Of a stretch of DNA of 64,000 bases, positions 25,937 through 34,516 are shown piece by piece (position 1 is the stretch's first letter; the number at the start of each line of letters is the position of its first letter). The notes under the pieces were generated by a model. The model was not told the DNA's origin and made no database searches. It worked only from the letters and a program-made list of their open reading frames with translations. Both the position numbers and the translations under genes were made by a program. Source of the stretch: Hyphomonadaceae bacterium UBA5336 (lineage in GTDB: Bacteria; Pseudomonadota; Alphaproteobacteria; Caulobacterales; Hyphomonadaceae); assembly GCA_002408125.1 (NCBI GenBank), contig DHQO01000004.1, forward strand, positions 1-64,000. The letters are read 5' to 3'.

Positions 25937-26850
25937 CGACGTTTCGCCGTCAGGCGTCGACAAACATCGTCGAGCTGTTCGAGATCGCGATACCGGATGC
26001 GCAGCTCGCCGCCCTTTTCCTTGTGACGGATGTCCACGCTCAGGCCGAGCGTGCGGGTCAGGTCGGCTTCCAGAGCCGCCGTATCGACATCTTTCTCATC
26101 GGTCTTGAGCTCGGATTTCAGGCCTTCCCGGATCTCGCTTTCATGCGACTTGCGCGCCAGGGTTTCCGCCTCGCGAACGCTTAACCCGCGTGAAACAATG
26201 GTTTCTGCCAGGGATTCCGGATCAGCCGCCGAGAGGACTGCGCGCGCATGTCCCGCGGTCAAACGCTTGTCGCGCACCATCTCACGCACCGAATCCGGCA
26301 ATTTGAGAAGGCGCAGCGTGTTGGCGATATGCACCCGGCTCTTGCCGACGCTCTCGGCCAGGCTGTCCTGGGTCCGGCCGAACCGCTTCATCAGCGCGCC
26401 ATAGGCCTCGGCTTCTTCCATGGCGTTGAGGTCTTCGCGCTGGACGTTTTCGATGATGCCGATCTCAAGCAGCTCAAGCTCGTCGAGATTCTTGATGACA
26501 GCGGGAATGGTGGCCAGTCCCGCCCGTTTGGCCGCGCGCCAGCGCCGCTCGCCGGCGATAATCTGGTACTGGCCCGCCGTTTTCGGATCCGGGCGCACCA
26601 GGATCGCCTGCAGCACGCCCTTGGTACGGATCGATTCAGAAAGCTCATCCAGCGCCGCCTCGTCGAAGACCTGTCGCGGCTGGCCGGGATTGGGGCGCAC
26701 ATCGGCGATCGCAAGCTCCTGCGGCGCACGCCCCGACACAGAGGAGGCTTCGCCGGAACTTTCCGACGGCGCGATTCCCTCAACTTCGCCGATGAGGGAA
26801 GACAGGCCGCGCCCGAGGCGGCTGGGTTTGGACTTTCCAGTCTCGGTCAT
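25933..26850 (-). CDS. parB: Chromosome-partitioning protein ParB
   Basis: A 305-residue ParB. The N-terminal CTP-binding/sulfiredoxin-like domain includes IRPNPGQPR-like DVRPNPGQPR and the GERRWRA motif. A helix-turn-helix region that reads parS follows (TQDSLAESVGKSRVHIANTLRLLKLP), and a C-terminal dimerisation domain ends the protein. It loads onto the parS sites found at 28222, 28759 and 30503 and spreads as a sliding clamp, working with ParA to segregate origins. It is six bases after parA; the stop overlaps that of convergent holA. Confidence 0.97.
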   Translation of the reverse strand: MTETGKSKPSRLGRGLSSLIGEVEGIAPSESSGEASSVSGRAPQELAIADVRPNPGQPRQVFDEAALDELSESIRTKGVLQAILVRPDPKTAGQYQIIAGERRWRAAKRAGLATIPAVIKNLDELELLEIGIIENVQREDLNAMEEAEAYGALMKRFGRTQDSLAESVGKSRVHIANTLRLLKLPDSVREMVRDKRLTAGHARAVLSAADPESLAETIVSRGLSVREAETLARKSHESEIREGLKSELKTDEKDVDTAALEADLTRTLGLSVDIRHKEKGGELRIRYRDLEQLDDVCRRLTAKRR

Positions 26851-26855
26851 ACCAT

Positions 26856-27668
26856 TCAGGCCGCCCGAAGCGCTTTCTCACGCTGGAGAACTTCCGAGGC
26901 GAGGCGGATATAGGCCTCGCTGCCCGGGCAGCGATAATCATAAAGCAGCGCCGGCTTGCCGAAGGAAGGCGCCTCCGACAGACGCACATTGCGCGGGATG
27001 ACCGTGTTGTAGACCTTGTTGCCGAAAAAGGCGCGCACCTCATCGGCCACCTGGTCCGACAGATTGTTGCGCCGGTCATACATGGTCAGTACCACGCCCT
27101 GGATTTCCAGATCCGGATTGAGGCCACTGCGGACCACTTCCACCGTGCGCAGGAGCTGCGACAGGCCTTCCAGAGCGAGAAACTCGCATTGCAGTGGCAC
27201 CAGCAGCGCGTTGGAGGCCGTCATGGCATTGATCGTCAGGGAGGACAGCGAGGGCGGGCAGTCGATCAGGATAAAATCATAAGGCGCTTCGCCGCGCGCT
27301 GCCTGGCGCTCCATGAAACCGCGAATGGAATCGCGCAGCCGGTAAGAGCGCCGGCCATCGGTGGCGAGCGCGGTTTCCACGCCCGACAGGTTTTCATCGC
27401 CGGTGACGATATCCAGGCGTGGAACAAGCGTGCTCATCACCGCATCTTCGAGCGGGATATTGTCGACGATCAGGTCGAAGCTGGTCAGGCGGCGCTCCGG
27501 GCGCGCCACACCAAGCCCCGTCGAAGCATTGCCCTGGGCATCGAAGTCGATGATCAGAACTCGCCGGCCAACCGCAGCCAGCGCGGTTCCCAGATTGATG
27601 GAGGTGGTGGTTTTGCCAACCCCGCCCTTTTGGTTCGCAATCGCCAGGATTCGCGTATCAGACGTCAC
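26856..27668 (-). CDS. parA: Chromosome-partitioning ATPase ParA
   Basis: A 270-residue deviant Walker ATPase. KGGVGKTTT near residue 14 is the P-loop with the signature lysine, DFDAQGNASTGLG is switch I, and DFILIDCPPSLSSLT is Walker B. It forms an ATP-dependent gradient on the nucleoid that pulls ParB-parS complexes. The start overlaps the end of rsmG by 11 bases. Confidence 0.97.
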   Translation of the reverse strand: MTSDTRILAIANQKGGVGKTTTSINLGTALAAVGRRVLIIDFDAQGNASTGLGVARPERRLTSFDLIVDNIPLEDAVMSTLVPRLDIVTGDENLSGVETALATDGRRSYRLRDSIRGFMERQAARGEAPYDFILIDCPPSLSSLTINAMTASNALLVPLQCEFLALEGLSQLLRTVEVVRSGLNPDLEIQGVVLTMYDRRNNLSDQVADEVRAFFGNKVYNTVIPRNVRLSEAPSFGKPALLYDYRCPGSEAYIRLASEVLQREKALRAA

Positions 27669-28287
27669 GTTTTCTTACCTCCGAAACCGTCAGGATTTGC
27701 CCGGTGGGCGAGGTCCGACTCGGTATGACCTCGGCGGTGAAAGTCCACCTTTGGCGCGCCGCAGTCAATTCCTCATCCAGGTTTTCCCCCTTGGGAAAAA
27801 CACCGAATGCCCCGGCTTCGAGCCATTTCGCTGACAATTCCAGAAGTTTCGGCAGGGGTGCCAGCGCGCGGGCTGTGACGACTTCCACATCTTCAACGTC
27901 CACCGATTCGATTCGCGCCTGTTCGACACGCGCCGGGAGGTGGGCGGCCTGAATGGCCGCACGCAGGAAAGCGCACTTCTTGCCCACGCTTTCGATCATG
28001 GTGACATGGCCGTCCTCAAGGGCTGCGGCGATCACCAGACCGGGAAAACCCGCGCCGGAGCCGAGATCCACCACCCTGCGGGCCGAACCGAGCAGCGGCA
28101 TGAGTTGCAGCCCATCGGCCACATGCCTGTGCCAGATCATCGGCCATTCACGCGGGCCGACCAGATTGACCTTGCCGCGCCATGCGTCCAATTCGGCGAT
28201 GATGGCATCGAGCCGAGCCAGTGTTTCACGTGAAACATCGAACGCACCTGCCAGCGAGTCGCGCGTAAACCCCCCGCTCTGACTCAC
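27658..28287 (-). CDS. rsmG: 16S rRNA (guanine527-N7)-methyltransferase RsmG
   Basis: A 209-residue SAM methyltransferase that methylates G527 of 16S rRNA. VVDLGSGAGFPGLVIA (motif I) and the conserved VTARALAPLPKLLEL are visible. It overlaps mnmG by four bases and parA by 11. Codons for FDVSRETL contain a perfect parS site (28222-28237), so this stretch serves both as coding sequence and as a partition site. Confidence 0.95.
   Translation of the reverse strand: MSQSGGFTRDSLAGAFDVSRETLARLDAIIAELDAWRGKVNLVGPREWPMIWHRHVADGLQLMPLLGSARRVVDLGSGAGFPGLVIAAALEDGHVTMIESVGKKCAFLRAAIQAAHLPARVEQARIESVDVEDVEVVTARALAPLPKLLELSAKWLEAGAFGVFPKGENLDEELTAARQRWTFTAEVIPSRTSPTGQILTVSEVRKRDV
28222..28237. promoter_or_regulatory. 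parS site 1 (inside rsmG)
   Basis: The perfect palindrome TGTTTCACGTGAAACA, the universal bacterial chromosomal parS sequence bound by ParB. It lies within the rsmG coding frame, about 1.4 kb from parB. Confidence 0.95.
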
Positions 28288-30164
28288 GCGGTGCTCGCCT
28301 TCATCCGTGCTCCGCCTTTGCGGACATGGCCAAGCAGGGCCGTCAGGGCGCCTGGTGTCATACCCTCAATGCGCGAGGCCTGGCCGAGCGTGCGCGGGCG
28401 CACAGCCTCCAGCTTCGAGCGCGCCTCGTTCGAGAGCCCGCCAACACGGCCATAGTCCAGGTCTTCCGGAATTGCGAGCGCCTCATCGGCACGCATGGCA
28501 GCGACATCCGCGCGCTGACGCTCGATATAGCCGGCATATTGCGCCTCTATGGAAACCTGCTCGGCAAGCGCTTCGGGCACTGCACCGAGATCCGGCCAGG
28601 CCGTACGCAGATGATCGAAGCCGATCTCCGCATAGGCGAGATAGTCGAAAGCCGTCCGCACACGACCGTCCTGGTTGACCGGCCAACCTCTTTCGCGCGC
28701 TGCCCTGGGTGTCATGGTCAGACCGGAGAGCTTTTCGCGAAGGGCTTCCAGGGCGCGATGTTTCACGTGAAACACTCCCGCCCGGTCGGACCCGACAAGA
28801 CCGACTTCGATCCCTTTCGGGGTCAGACGCTGATCGGCATTATCGGCGCGCAGCATCAGGCGATACTCCGCCCGGGAGGTGAACATGCGGTAGGGCTCGG
28901 TCACACCGCGCGTGACAAGGTCGTCGACCAGGACGCCGAGATATCCCTCGGCCCGGTCAAAGATAACGCCCTCCGCATCGCCCGCACGGCGCGCGGCGTT
29001 AAGGCCCGCAATCAGGCCTTGCGCGGCAGCTTCTTCATATCCGGTGGTGCCATTGATCTGTCCGGCCAGGAATAGTCCATTGAGGCGCTTCAGCTCCAGG
29101 GTGGGGTGCAGGCCACGCGGATCGACATAGTCATACTCGATGGCATAGCCATACTGCTTGACCCGCACAGTCTCGAGGCCGGGAATGGTGCGCAGGAAAG
29201 CGTCCTGTACGGCTTCCGGCAGAGAACTGGAAATTCCGTTCGGATAGACCGTGTCATCCTCCAGCCCTTCCGGCTCCAGGAAGATCTGGTGGCGCTCTTT
29301 ATCCGCGAACCGGTGGACCTTGTCCTCAATCGAGGGACAATAGCGCGGTCCCCTGCCCGCAATCGCCCCGGAATAGACCGCGGACTGATTGATGTTTTCC
29401 GCAATGATCGCGTGGGTCTCTGGCGAGGTGAACGTGATCCCGCAGGAAATCTGCGGCACGGTGATCTTCTCTGTCAGGAAGGAGAAAGGCACCGGCTCAT
29501 CATCCGCGGGCTGCATTTCGCAGGCCTCCCAATTGATGGTCGTTCCATCCAGGCGCGCGGGTGTGCCGGTTTTTAGCCGCCCCATGGGCAGGCCGAGATC
29601 ATAGAGCCGCTCACCGAGCTTGACCGCCGGTGCCTCGCCGCGCCGGCCGGCGGGCGTGCGCGTTGCGCCAAGATGGATAATCCCGCGCAGGAAGGTACCT
29701 GTTGTGATCACGACAGCGCCAGCACGATAGGCCGCGCCGCTGGCGCCAATCACGCCTTCCACGGTTTCACCGTCCGCATTCAGAAGAATGTCGTCAACAC
29801 CGTCCTCGATGACGGTGAGGTTCGGGTAGCTCGCGATGATCCCGCCCATGGCCTTGCGGTAGAGCGCACGGTCGATCTGGGAGCGCGGCCCCCAAACAGC
29901 GGGGCCCTTGGAGCGGTTCAGCATCCGGAACTGGATGCCGGACAAGTCCGCCGCGCGGGCCATGACGCCATCCAGCGCATCTACCTCACGCACGAGGTGG
30001 CCCTTGCCCAGGCCGCCAATCGCCGGATTGCACGACATTTCGCCGATCGTGTCGGCGCGATGTGTGACGAGCGCCGTGCGCGCGCCTGCGCGCGCCGCAG
30101 CGGTGGCTGCTTCGCATCCGGCATGGCCGCCGCCGACAACAATGACATCAAATCTGTTCGACAT
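28284..30164 (-). CDS. mnmG: tRNA uridine 5-carboxymethylaminomethyl modification enzyme MnmG (GidA)
   Basis: A 626-residue FAD protein that, with MnmE, builds the cmnm5/nm5 group at wobble U34 of certain tRNAs. The dinucleotide-binding GGGHAGCEAA is at residue 11. MSCNPAIGGLGKGHL and TTGTFLRG follow, as do the paired conserved cysteines in the middle and the C-terminal helical domain that contacts MnmE. A parS site (28759-28774) is embedded in the codons for VFHVKH. It overlaps rsmG by four bases and follows mnmE. Confidence 0.97.
   Translation of the reverse strand: MSNRFDVIVVGGGHAGCEAATAAARAGARTALVTHRADTIGEMSCNPAIGGLGKGHLVREVDALDGVMARAADLSGIQFRMLNRSKGPAVWGPRSQIDRALYRKAMGGIIASYPNLTVIEDGVDDILLNADGETVEGVIGASGAAYRAGAVVITTGTFLRGIIHLGATRTPAGRRGEAPAVKLGERLYDLGLPMGRLKTGTPARLDGTTINWEACEMQPADDEPVPFSFLTEKITVPQISCGITFTSPETHAIIAENINQSAVYSGAIAGRGPRYCPSIEDKVHRFADKERHQIFLEPEGLEDDTVYPNGISSSLPEAVQDAFLRTIPGLETVRVKQYGYAIEYDYVDPRGLHPTLELKRLNGLFLAGQINGTTGYEEAAAQGLIAGLNAARRAGDAEGVIFDRAEGYLGVLVDDLVTRGVTEPYRMFTSRAEYRLMLRADNADQRLTPKGIEVGLVGSDRAGVFHVKHRALEALREKLSGLTMTPRAARERGWPVNQDGRVRTAFDYLAYAEIGFDHLRTAWPDLGAVPEALAEQVSIEAQYAGYIERQRADVAAMRADEALAIPEDLDYGRVGGLSNEARSKLEAVRPRTLGQASRIEGMTPGALTALLGHVRKGGARMKASTA
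28759..28774. promoter_or_regulatory. parS site 2 (inside mnmG)
   Basis: A second perfect TGTTTCACGTGAAACA, 537 bases from site 1. It is read in a different codon phase from the other two, encoding FHVKH instead of VSRET. Confidence 0.95.
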
Positions 30165-30196
30165 GGGCGGCTATATAGTCCGCCCGCGCGCCAACG

Positions 30197-31546
30197 TCAC
30201 TTCCCGATGCAGAATTCGCTGAAGACAGCGCCGAGAATATCCTCCACGCCGATCTTGCCGAGCAGGCCCTCCAGGGCGCGGGCGGCAGCGCGTATATCCT
30301 CGGCGACAAACTCCGCCCCCAGATTCTCGTCCAGCGCGACGCCTGCAGATCGCAGCGCATCGCGGGCCTGCTCCAAGGCGCGGCGGTGGCGAGCGCGAGC
30401 GATCAGCGGGTCCGGTCTGACCCGGACCTTTCCGGTAATACCGCGCCGGATCGCCTCAACGAGCCCGTCCATCCCGTCACCGGTCTTGGCGGAAAGCGGA
30501 AGTGTTTCACGTGAAACACTTTCTTCACCACCCCGCGCGAGGTCGGATTTGTTCTCGACGCGCAGGTCCACTTCGATGCCCCGGAAGATGCTCTCGGCGA
30601 CCGAAGCCGACAGATCCGTCACGCCGATGACGAAATCGGCGTCAGCCGCCGCTGCCCGCGCGCGCCGGATCCCTTCCAGCTCCACGGGGTCGGTTGTTTC
30701 GCGCAGGCCGGCCGTGTCCGAGACCCGAACAAGATAGCCACCAAGGTCGAGCCGCACTTCAATGATGTCGCGTGTCGTGCCCGGAATATCCGTGACGATG
30801 GCCGCATCCCGGCCCGCGAGCGCGTTCAGCAGACTGGACTTTCCGGCATTGGGCGGCCCGACAATTGCAACGGAAAAGCCATCGCGAATTTTTTCGCCCA
30901 GATGACCGTCGCCGAGCGCGTTTTCGATGGCCGCGAGCAGGGCGTGAATCCGTGCAGTGACGGGCATAAGCGTGTCTTCGGGGGCATCCTCCTCATCGGG
31001 GAAATCCACCATGGCTTCGAGCAGGGCCAGGGCGGATAACAGCTCCCTGTGCCAGGTTTCGAACTGCCCCGCAGCCTCACCTTTCAGATGAGACAGTGCC
31101 TGTTCCCGCTGGGCGGCGGTTTCCGCATCGACCAGATCGGCGATGCCTTCGGCTTCCACAAGCCCGACCTTGCCGGCAAGTACGGCCCGCCGGGTGAACT
31201 CGCCCGGTTCGGCCGCGCGTACTCCATCGGCCCCAAGGAAAGTTTCGAGAATGCCGTCGATAACGGCGCGCCCGCCATGGACCATCAGCTCCAGGGCCGG
31301 CTCGCCGGTAAAGCTCGCCGCACCCGGATAGTGGATGGCGATGGACTGGTCGAGAATTGCACCGCCCGCATCCTTCACGTGCACCAGCGTGGCATGACGC
31401 GGAGAAAGATCGGCCGGTGAAAGATGGCCCGCAATCAGCGCCCCAACCTTCGGGCCGGAAACGCGTATGACCGCGAGGGCCGAGGGCAGCGGCCCGCTTG
31501 CCAGGGCAATAATCGTATCTTCAGAGCCGGTCATACTCCCGGCCAT
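30197..31546 (-). CDS. mnmE: tRNA modification GTPase MnmE (TrmE)
   Basis: A 449-residue GTPase partner of MnmG. It has an N-terminal tetrahydrofolate-binding domain (IIALASGPLPSALAVIRVSGP), a helical domain and an inserted G domain with GPPNAGKSSLLNAL. The C-terminal catalytic cysteine lies in the ending FCIGK. Codons for ESVSRETLP carry the third parS site. An alternative start lies four codons downstream (MTGSEDTI). Next upstream on the strand is rho. Confidence 0.97.
   Translation of the reverse strand: MAGSMTGSEDTIIALASGPLPSALAVIRVSGPKVGALIAGHLSPADLSPRHATLVHVKDAGGAILDQSIAIHYPGAASFTGEPALELMVHGGRAVIDGILETFLGADGVRAAEPGEFTRRAVLAGKVGLVEAEGIADLVDAETAAQREQALSHLKGEAAGQFETWHRELLSALALLEAMVDFPDEEDAPEDTLMPVTARIHALLAAIENALGDGHLGEKIRDGFSVAIVGPPNAGKSSLLNALAGRDAAIVTDIPGTTRDIIEVRLDLGGYLVRVSDTAGLRETTDPVELEGIRRARAAAADADFVIGVTDLSASVAESIFRGIEVDLRVENKSDLARGGEESVSRETLPLSAKTGDGMDGLVEAIRRGITGKVRVRPDPLIARARHRRALEQARDALRSAGVALDENLGAEFVAEDIRAAARALEGLLGKIGVEDILGAVFSEFCIGK
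30503..30518. promoter_or_regulatory. parS site 3 (inside mnmE)
   Basis: A third perfect TGTTTCACGTGAAACA. Here the palindrome extends two bases on each side, to 30501-30520. It is the site closest to the predicted origin, about 5 kb away. Confidence 0.95.
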
Positions 31547-31549
31547 AGC

Positions 31550-32839
31550 CTAGTTCTTCATGACCTCGAAGAACTCGTCATTCGTCTTGGTCTGCCGCAG
31601 CTTGTCGAGCAGGAAGTCGATGGCGTCCGAGGTGCCCATGGGATTGAGGATGCGGCGCAGGATGTAGATCTTGGAGAGCTGCTCCTTCGGCGTGATCAGC
31701 TCTTCCTTCCGTGTGCCCGACTTCATGATGTCGATAGCCGGGAAGGTGCGCTTGTCGGCAATCTTGCGGTCGAGCACGACCTCGGAGTTGCCGGTGCCCT
31801 TGAACTCTTCGAAGATCACTTCATCCATGCGCGAGCCGGTTTCGATCAGTGCGGTGGCGATGATGGTCAGCGAGCCGCCATTCTCGATATTCCGCGCGGC
31901 GCCGAAGAAACGCTTCGGGCGCTGCAGCGCATTGGCGTCCACACCACCGGTCAGCACCTTGCCGGAGCTAGGCACAGTGGTGTTGTAAGCGCGGCCAAGG
32001 CGGGTGATGGAATCGAGCAGGATGACCACATCGCGGCCATGTTCGGCCAGGCGCTTGGCCTTCTCGATCACCATTTCAGCAACCTGGACGTGACGGGTGG
32101 CCGGCTCGTCAAAGGTCGAGGAGATGACCTCGCCCTGAACCGTGCGCTTCATGTCGGTCACCTCTTCCGGCCGCTCATCGATCAGGAGAACAATGAGATA
32201 GCACTCGGGATGGTTCTCCTCGATGGAGCGGGCGATGTTCTGGAGGAGGACGGTCTTACCGGTGCGTGGCGGGGCAACGATCAGGGCGCGCTGGCCCTTG
32301 CCGATCGGTGCGACAATATCGATCACGCGGCCGGAGCGGTCTTTCAGGGTCGGATCCTTGCGCTCCATCTCCAGGCGCTCTTCGGGATAGAGCGGGGTCA
32401 GGTTGTCAAAATGGACCTTCTGGCGGGCGCGTTCCGGCTCTTCGAAATTGATTGCATGGACCGATTCGAGCGCGAAATAGCGCTCATTCTCGCGTGGTTC
32501 CTTGATCGGGCCTTCAACGGTGTCGCCTGTGCGCAGGCCGGCTTTCTTGAGAACCTGGGGGCTCACATAGATATCATCGGGACCGGGCAAGTAATTTGCC
32601 TCGGGGGAACGAAGAAATCCAAACCCGTCGGAGAGTACTTCGAGCACACCGTCGCCGATGATCTCAATATCGCGTTCTGCCAGTTCTTTCAGAATGGCGA
32701 ACAGCATGTCCTGGGTACGCAATGAAGACGCGTTTTCGACCTCCAGCTCTTCTGCATATGACAAAAGTTCCGTCGGGCTTTTTGCCTTTAGGTCGCGCAG
32801 CGTCACGCGCGTGACGTTATCAAAAGAAGTGTCAGGCAT
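31550..32839 (-). CDS. rho: Transcription termination factor Rho
   Basis: A 429-residue hexameric RNA helicase. It has an N-terminal RNA-binding (cold-shock-like) domain with GFGFLRSPEANYLPGPDDIYVSP, the P-loop PPRTGKTVLLQ, LIDERPEEVTDM, and the Q/R-loop region LDSITRLGRAYNT. Start chosen at ATG 32839 (MPDTSFDNV), which gives the normal family length. The frame to 32905 adds a nonfamily leader. The 150 bases between rho and hemJ hold no gene. Rho probably also handles the many convergent gene ends in this window that lack hairpin terminators. Confidence 0.97.
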   Translation of the reverse strand: MPDTSFDNVTRVTLRDLKAKSPTELLSYAEELEVENASSLRTQDMLFAILKELAERDIEIIGDGVLEVLSDGFGFLRSPEANYLPGPDDIYVSPQVLKKAGLRTGDTVEGPIKEPRENERYFALESVHAINFEEPERARQKVHFDNLTPLYPEERLEMERKDPTLKDRSGRVIDIVAPIGKGQRALIVAPPRTGKTVLLQNIARSIEENHPECYLIVLLIDERPEEVTDMKRTVQGEVISSTFDEPATRHVQVAEMVIEKAKRLAEHGRDVVILLDSITRLGRAYNTTVPSSGKVLTGGVDANALQRPKRFFGAARNIENGGSLTIIATALIETGSRMDEVIFEEFKGTGNSEVVLDRKIADKRTFPAIDIMKSGTRKEELITPKEQLSKIYILRRILNPMGTSDAIDFLLDKLRQTKTNDEFFEVMKN

Positions 32840-32990
32840 GTTTCCTGTGGTGTGAAGTCGGGCCGATTCTCGGACGGATCGGTCATTTGGATAGAAAAAT
32901 TCCATCGCAAGCCGTTACCTTATGACCAGCGTGGGATTTGCACGTCAAGCGAAGATTTTCTGACGATTGAAAATCTACCGCTTTTTCACG

Positions 32991-33440
32991 CTAGAACGGT
33001 TTGGGTACCGCGAGCAGAACGATCCCGATCAACAGGATAAACGGCAATTCGTTCATCAAACGAAGTCGGCGAGCTGTCATTTTCGACGTGCCGGCATCAA
33101 TCGCGCTACCAACCCGGACAAGCCAGAAATGGAGACCGGTCAGTATCAATACAAGAGGCAGTTTCACCAGGAACCAGCCGGTGGAGAACAATCCCGGGTT
33201 CAGCCACAGCATGATCAGGGCGAAGATCCACACCAGATGCATGCTCGGTGTGAGAATAATCCGGCGCAGGCGCGCAGCCGATTCCGACATAGTAGTGGCG
33301 AGTTCGCCGCCCGGCTCACCCGAGAGCTGATGGATCTTGTAGCGTGGATAGACAAGCAATCCGGCCATCCATGCGACCACGAAGATGATGTGTCCGGCCT
33401 TGAGCCACATATAGGCGTGGACGAACAGAAAATCCCTCAT
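32991..33440 (-). CDS. hemJ: Protoporphyrinogen IX oxidase HemJ
   Basis: A 149-residue four-helix membrane protein of the HemJ/UPF0093 family, the alphaproteobacterial protoporphyrinogen oxidase. The family's conserved histidine lies in the first helix (KAGHIIFVVAWMAGLLVYPRY), and the conserved basic region RRLRLMNELPFILLIGIV comes near the C-terminus. It overlaps hemH by four bases (ATGA) and sits beside hemE, so three late haem steps are encoded together. Confidence 0.93.
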   Translation of the reverse strand: MRDFLFVHAYMWLKAGHIIFVVAWMAGLLVYPRYKIHQLSGEPGGELATTMSESAARLRRIILTPSMHLVWIFALIMLWLNPGLFSTGWFLVKLPLVLILTGLHFWLVRVGSAIDAGTSKMTARRLRLMNELPFILLIGIVLLAVPKPF

Positions 33441-34516
33441 ATTACGGCTTTCACACTGTTTTCATTATGGTATTTTTCTTCTGTAGCCTGATTGGGGCAG
33501 TCTCCAAAGCTTTTTGGGCAAATCCGTGCACCTTCACAGGAACGGATGGGTGCATGTGCAGGGAGCAAGCCTGTCACTTCGTCCGCCAGCGCCTTGATGA
33601 AGCGCGGATGCGTGCCGAGTGCGGGGACATTCGTATACCCCGAAACACCCTTCTCAAGCGCCAGGTCGCGATACTCAACGCCCAGTTCCACCAGGGTCTC
33701 GATATGGTCAGATACAAAGGCAATCGGCGCGACAATAATGTGTTTTCCGTCCTCGGCAGCCCGCACCACCTCCTCTTCCGTGGCCGGACCGATCCATTTC
33801 AGCGGGCCGACACGCGACTGGTAGCAGACCTGGGTCTCCCAGGTCTCGGGCAGGAGTGGGACCAGGCGCGCAGCCATATCTTCCACCTGCCACTGGTACG
33901 GGTCACCCGCTTTCACCACACTTTCCGGCAGGCCATGCGCAGACATCAGAAGGCGCACATCCTGCGGTTCGCCATCTGCACGCCAGGCCTGAAGGATCAT
34001 GTCCGCATGCGCCGCGATGAGATCCTCATTGCGCTGATAACAACAAAGGGTTCGCGACGGGCCGGAATAATGCTTGTGCCATTCGGTCAGCGACGAACCG
34101 CTCGTGGTGGAGGAATATTGCGGATAGAGCGGCAGGAGCACCACCTCGTCCGGCGCCCAGGCCCTCACCTCCGCGGCGGCTTCCTCCGTGAAAGGATGCC
34201 AGTAGCGCATGGCGATGAAACAGCGCACATCCGTGTCATCCATCCGGCCTTCCAACTCGGCTTCCAGCGCTCGCGCCTGCAACTCGGTTTCCGGCAGGAG
34301 TGGCGAGCCCCCGCCCGGCTGGTTCATCAGGGCATAATTCTTTGTGATCGCCGGCGTGCGCGCTTTCGAGATCAGGCGGGCCAGCACCCAGCGCACCGGC
34401 GCGGGCGCACGGATAATCGCCGGGTCTGAAAACAGGTTCTTCAGGAAGGGCTGAATGGTCTCGGCGCTGTCCGGTCCGCCGAGATTAAACAGAACAATCG
34501 CCAGCCTGCGCGCCAT
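33437..34516 (-). CDS. hemH: Ferrochelatase, probably with a [2Fe-2S] cluster
   Basis: A 359-residue enzyme that inserts Fe(II) into protoporphyrin IX. VLFNLGGPDS, the LYPQYSSTTSGSS motif and the metal-site region MSAHGLPES are visible. The C-terminal tail carries three cysteines, C327, C333 and C340 (CEGARIC then PKSFGDC), a pattern like the [2Fe-2S]-binding tails reported for the Caulobacter enzyme; a fourth cysteine would come from the body of the protein. Start at ATG 34516, sharing its A with the hemE stop codon (TGATG). Confidence 0.95.
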   Translation of the reverse strand: MARRLAIVLFNLGGPDSAETIQPFLKNLFSDPAIIRAPAPVRWVLARLISKARTPAITKNYALMNQPGGGSPLLPETELQARALEAELEGRMDDTDVRCFIAMRYWHPFTEEAAAEVRAWAPDEVVLLPLYPQYSSTTSGSSLTEWHKHYSGPSRTLCCYQRNEDLIAAHADMILQAWRADGEPQDVRLLMSAHGLPESVVKAGDPYQWQVEDMAARLVPLLPETWETQVCYQSRVGPLKWIGPATEEEVVRAAEDGKHIIVAPIAFVSDHIETLVELGVEYRDLALEKGVSGYTNVPALGTHPRFIKALADEVTGLLPAHAPIRSCEGARICPKSFGDCPNQATEEKYHNENSVKAVI

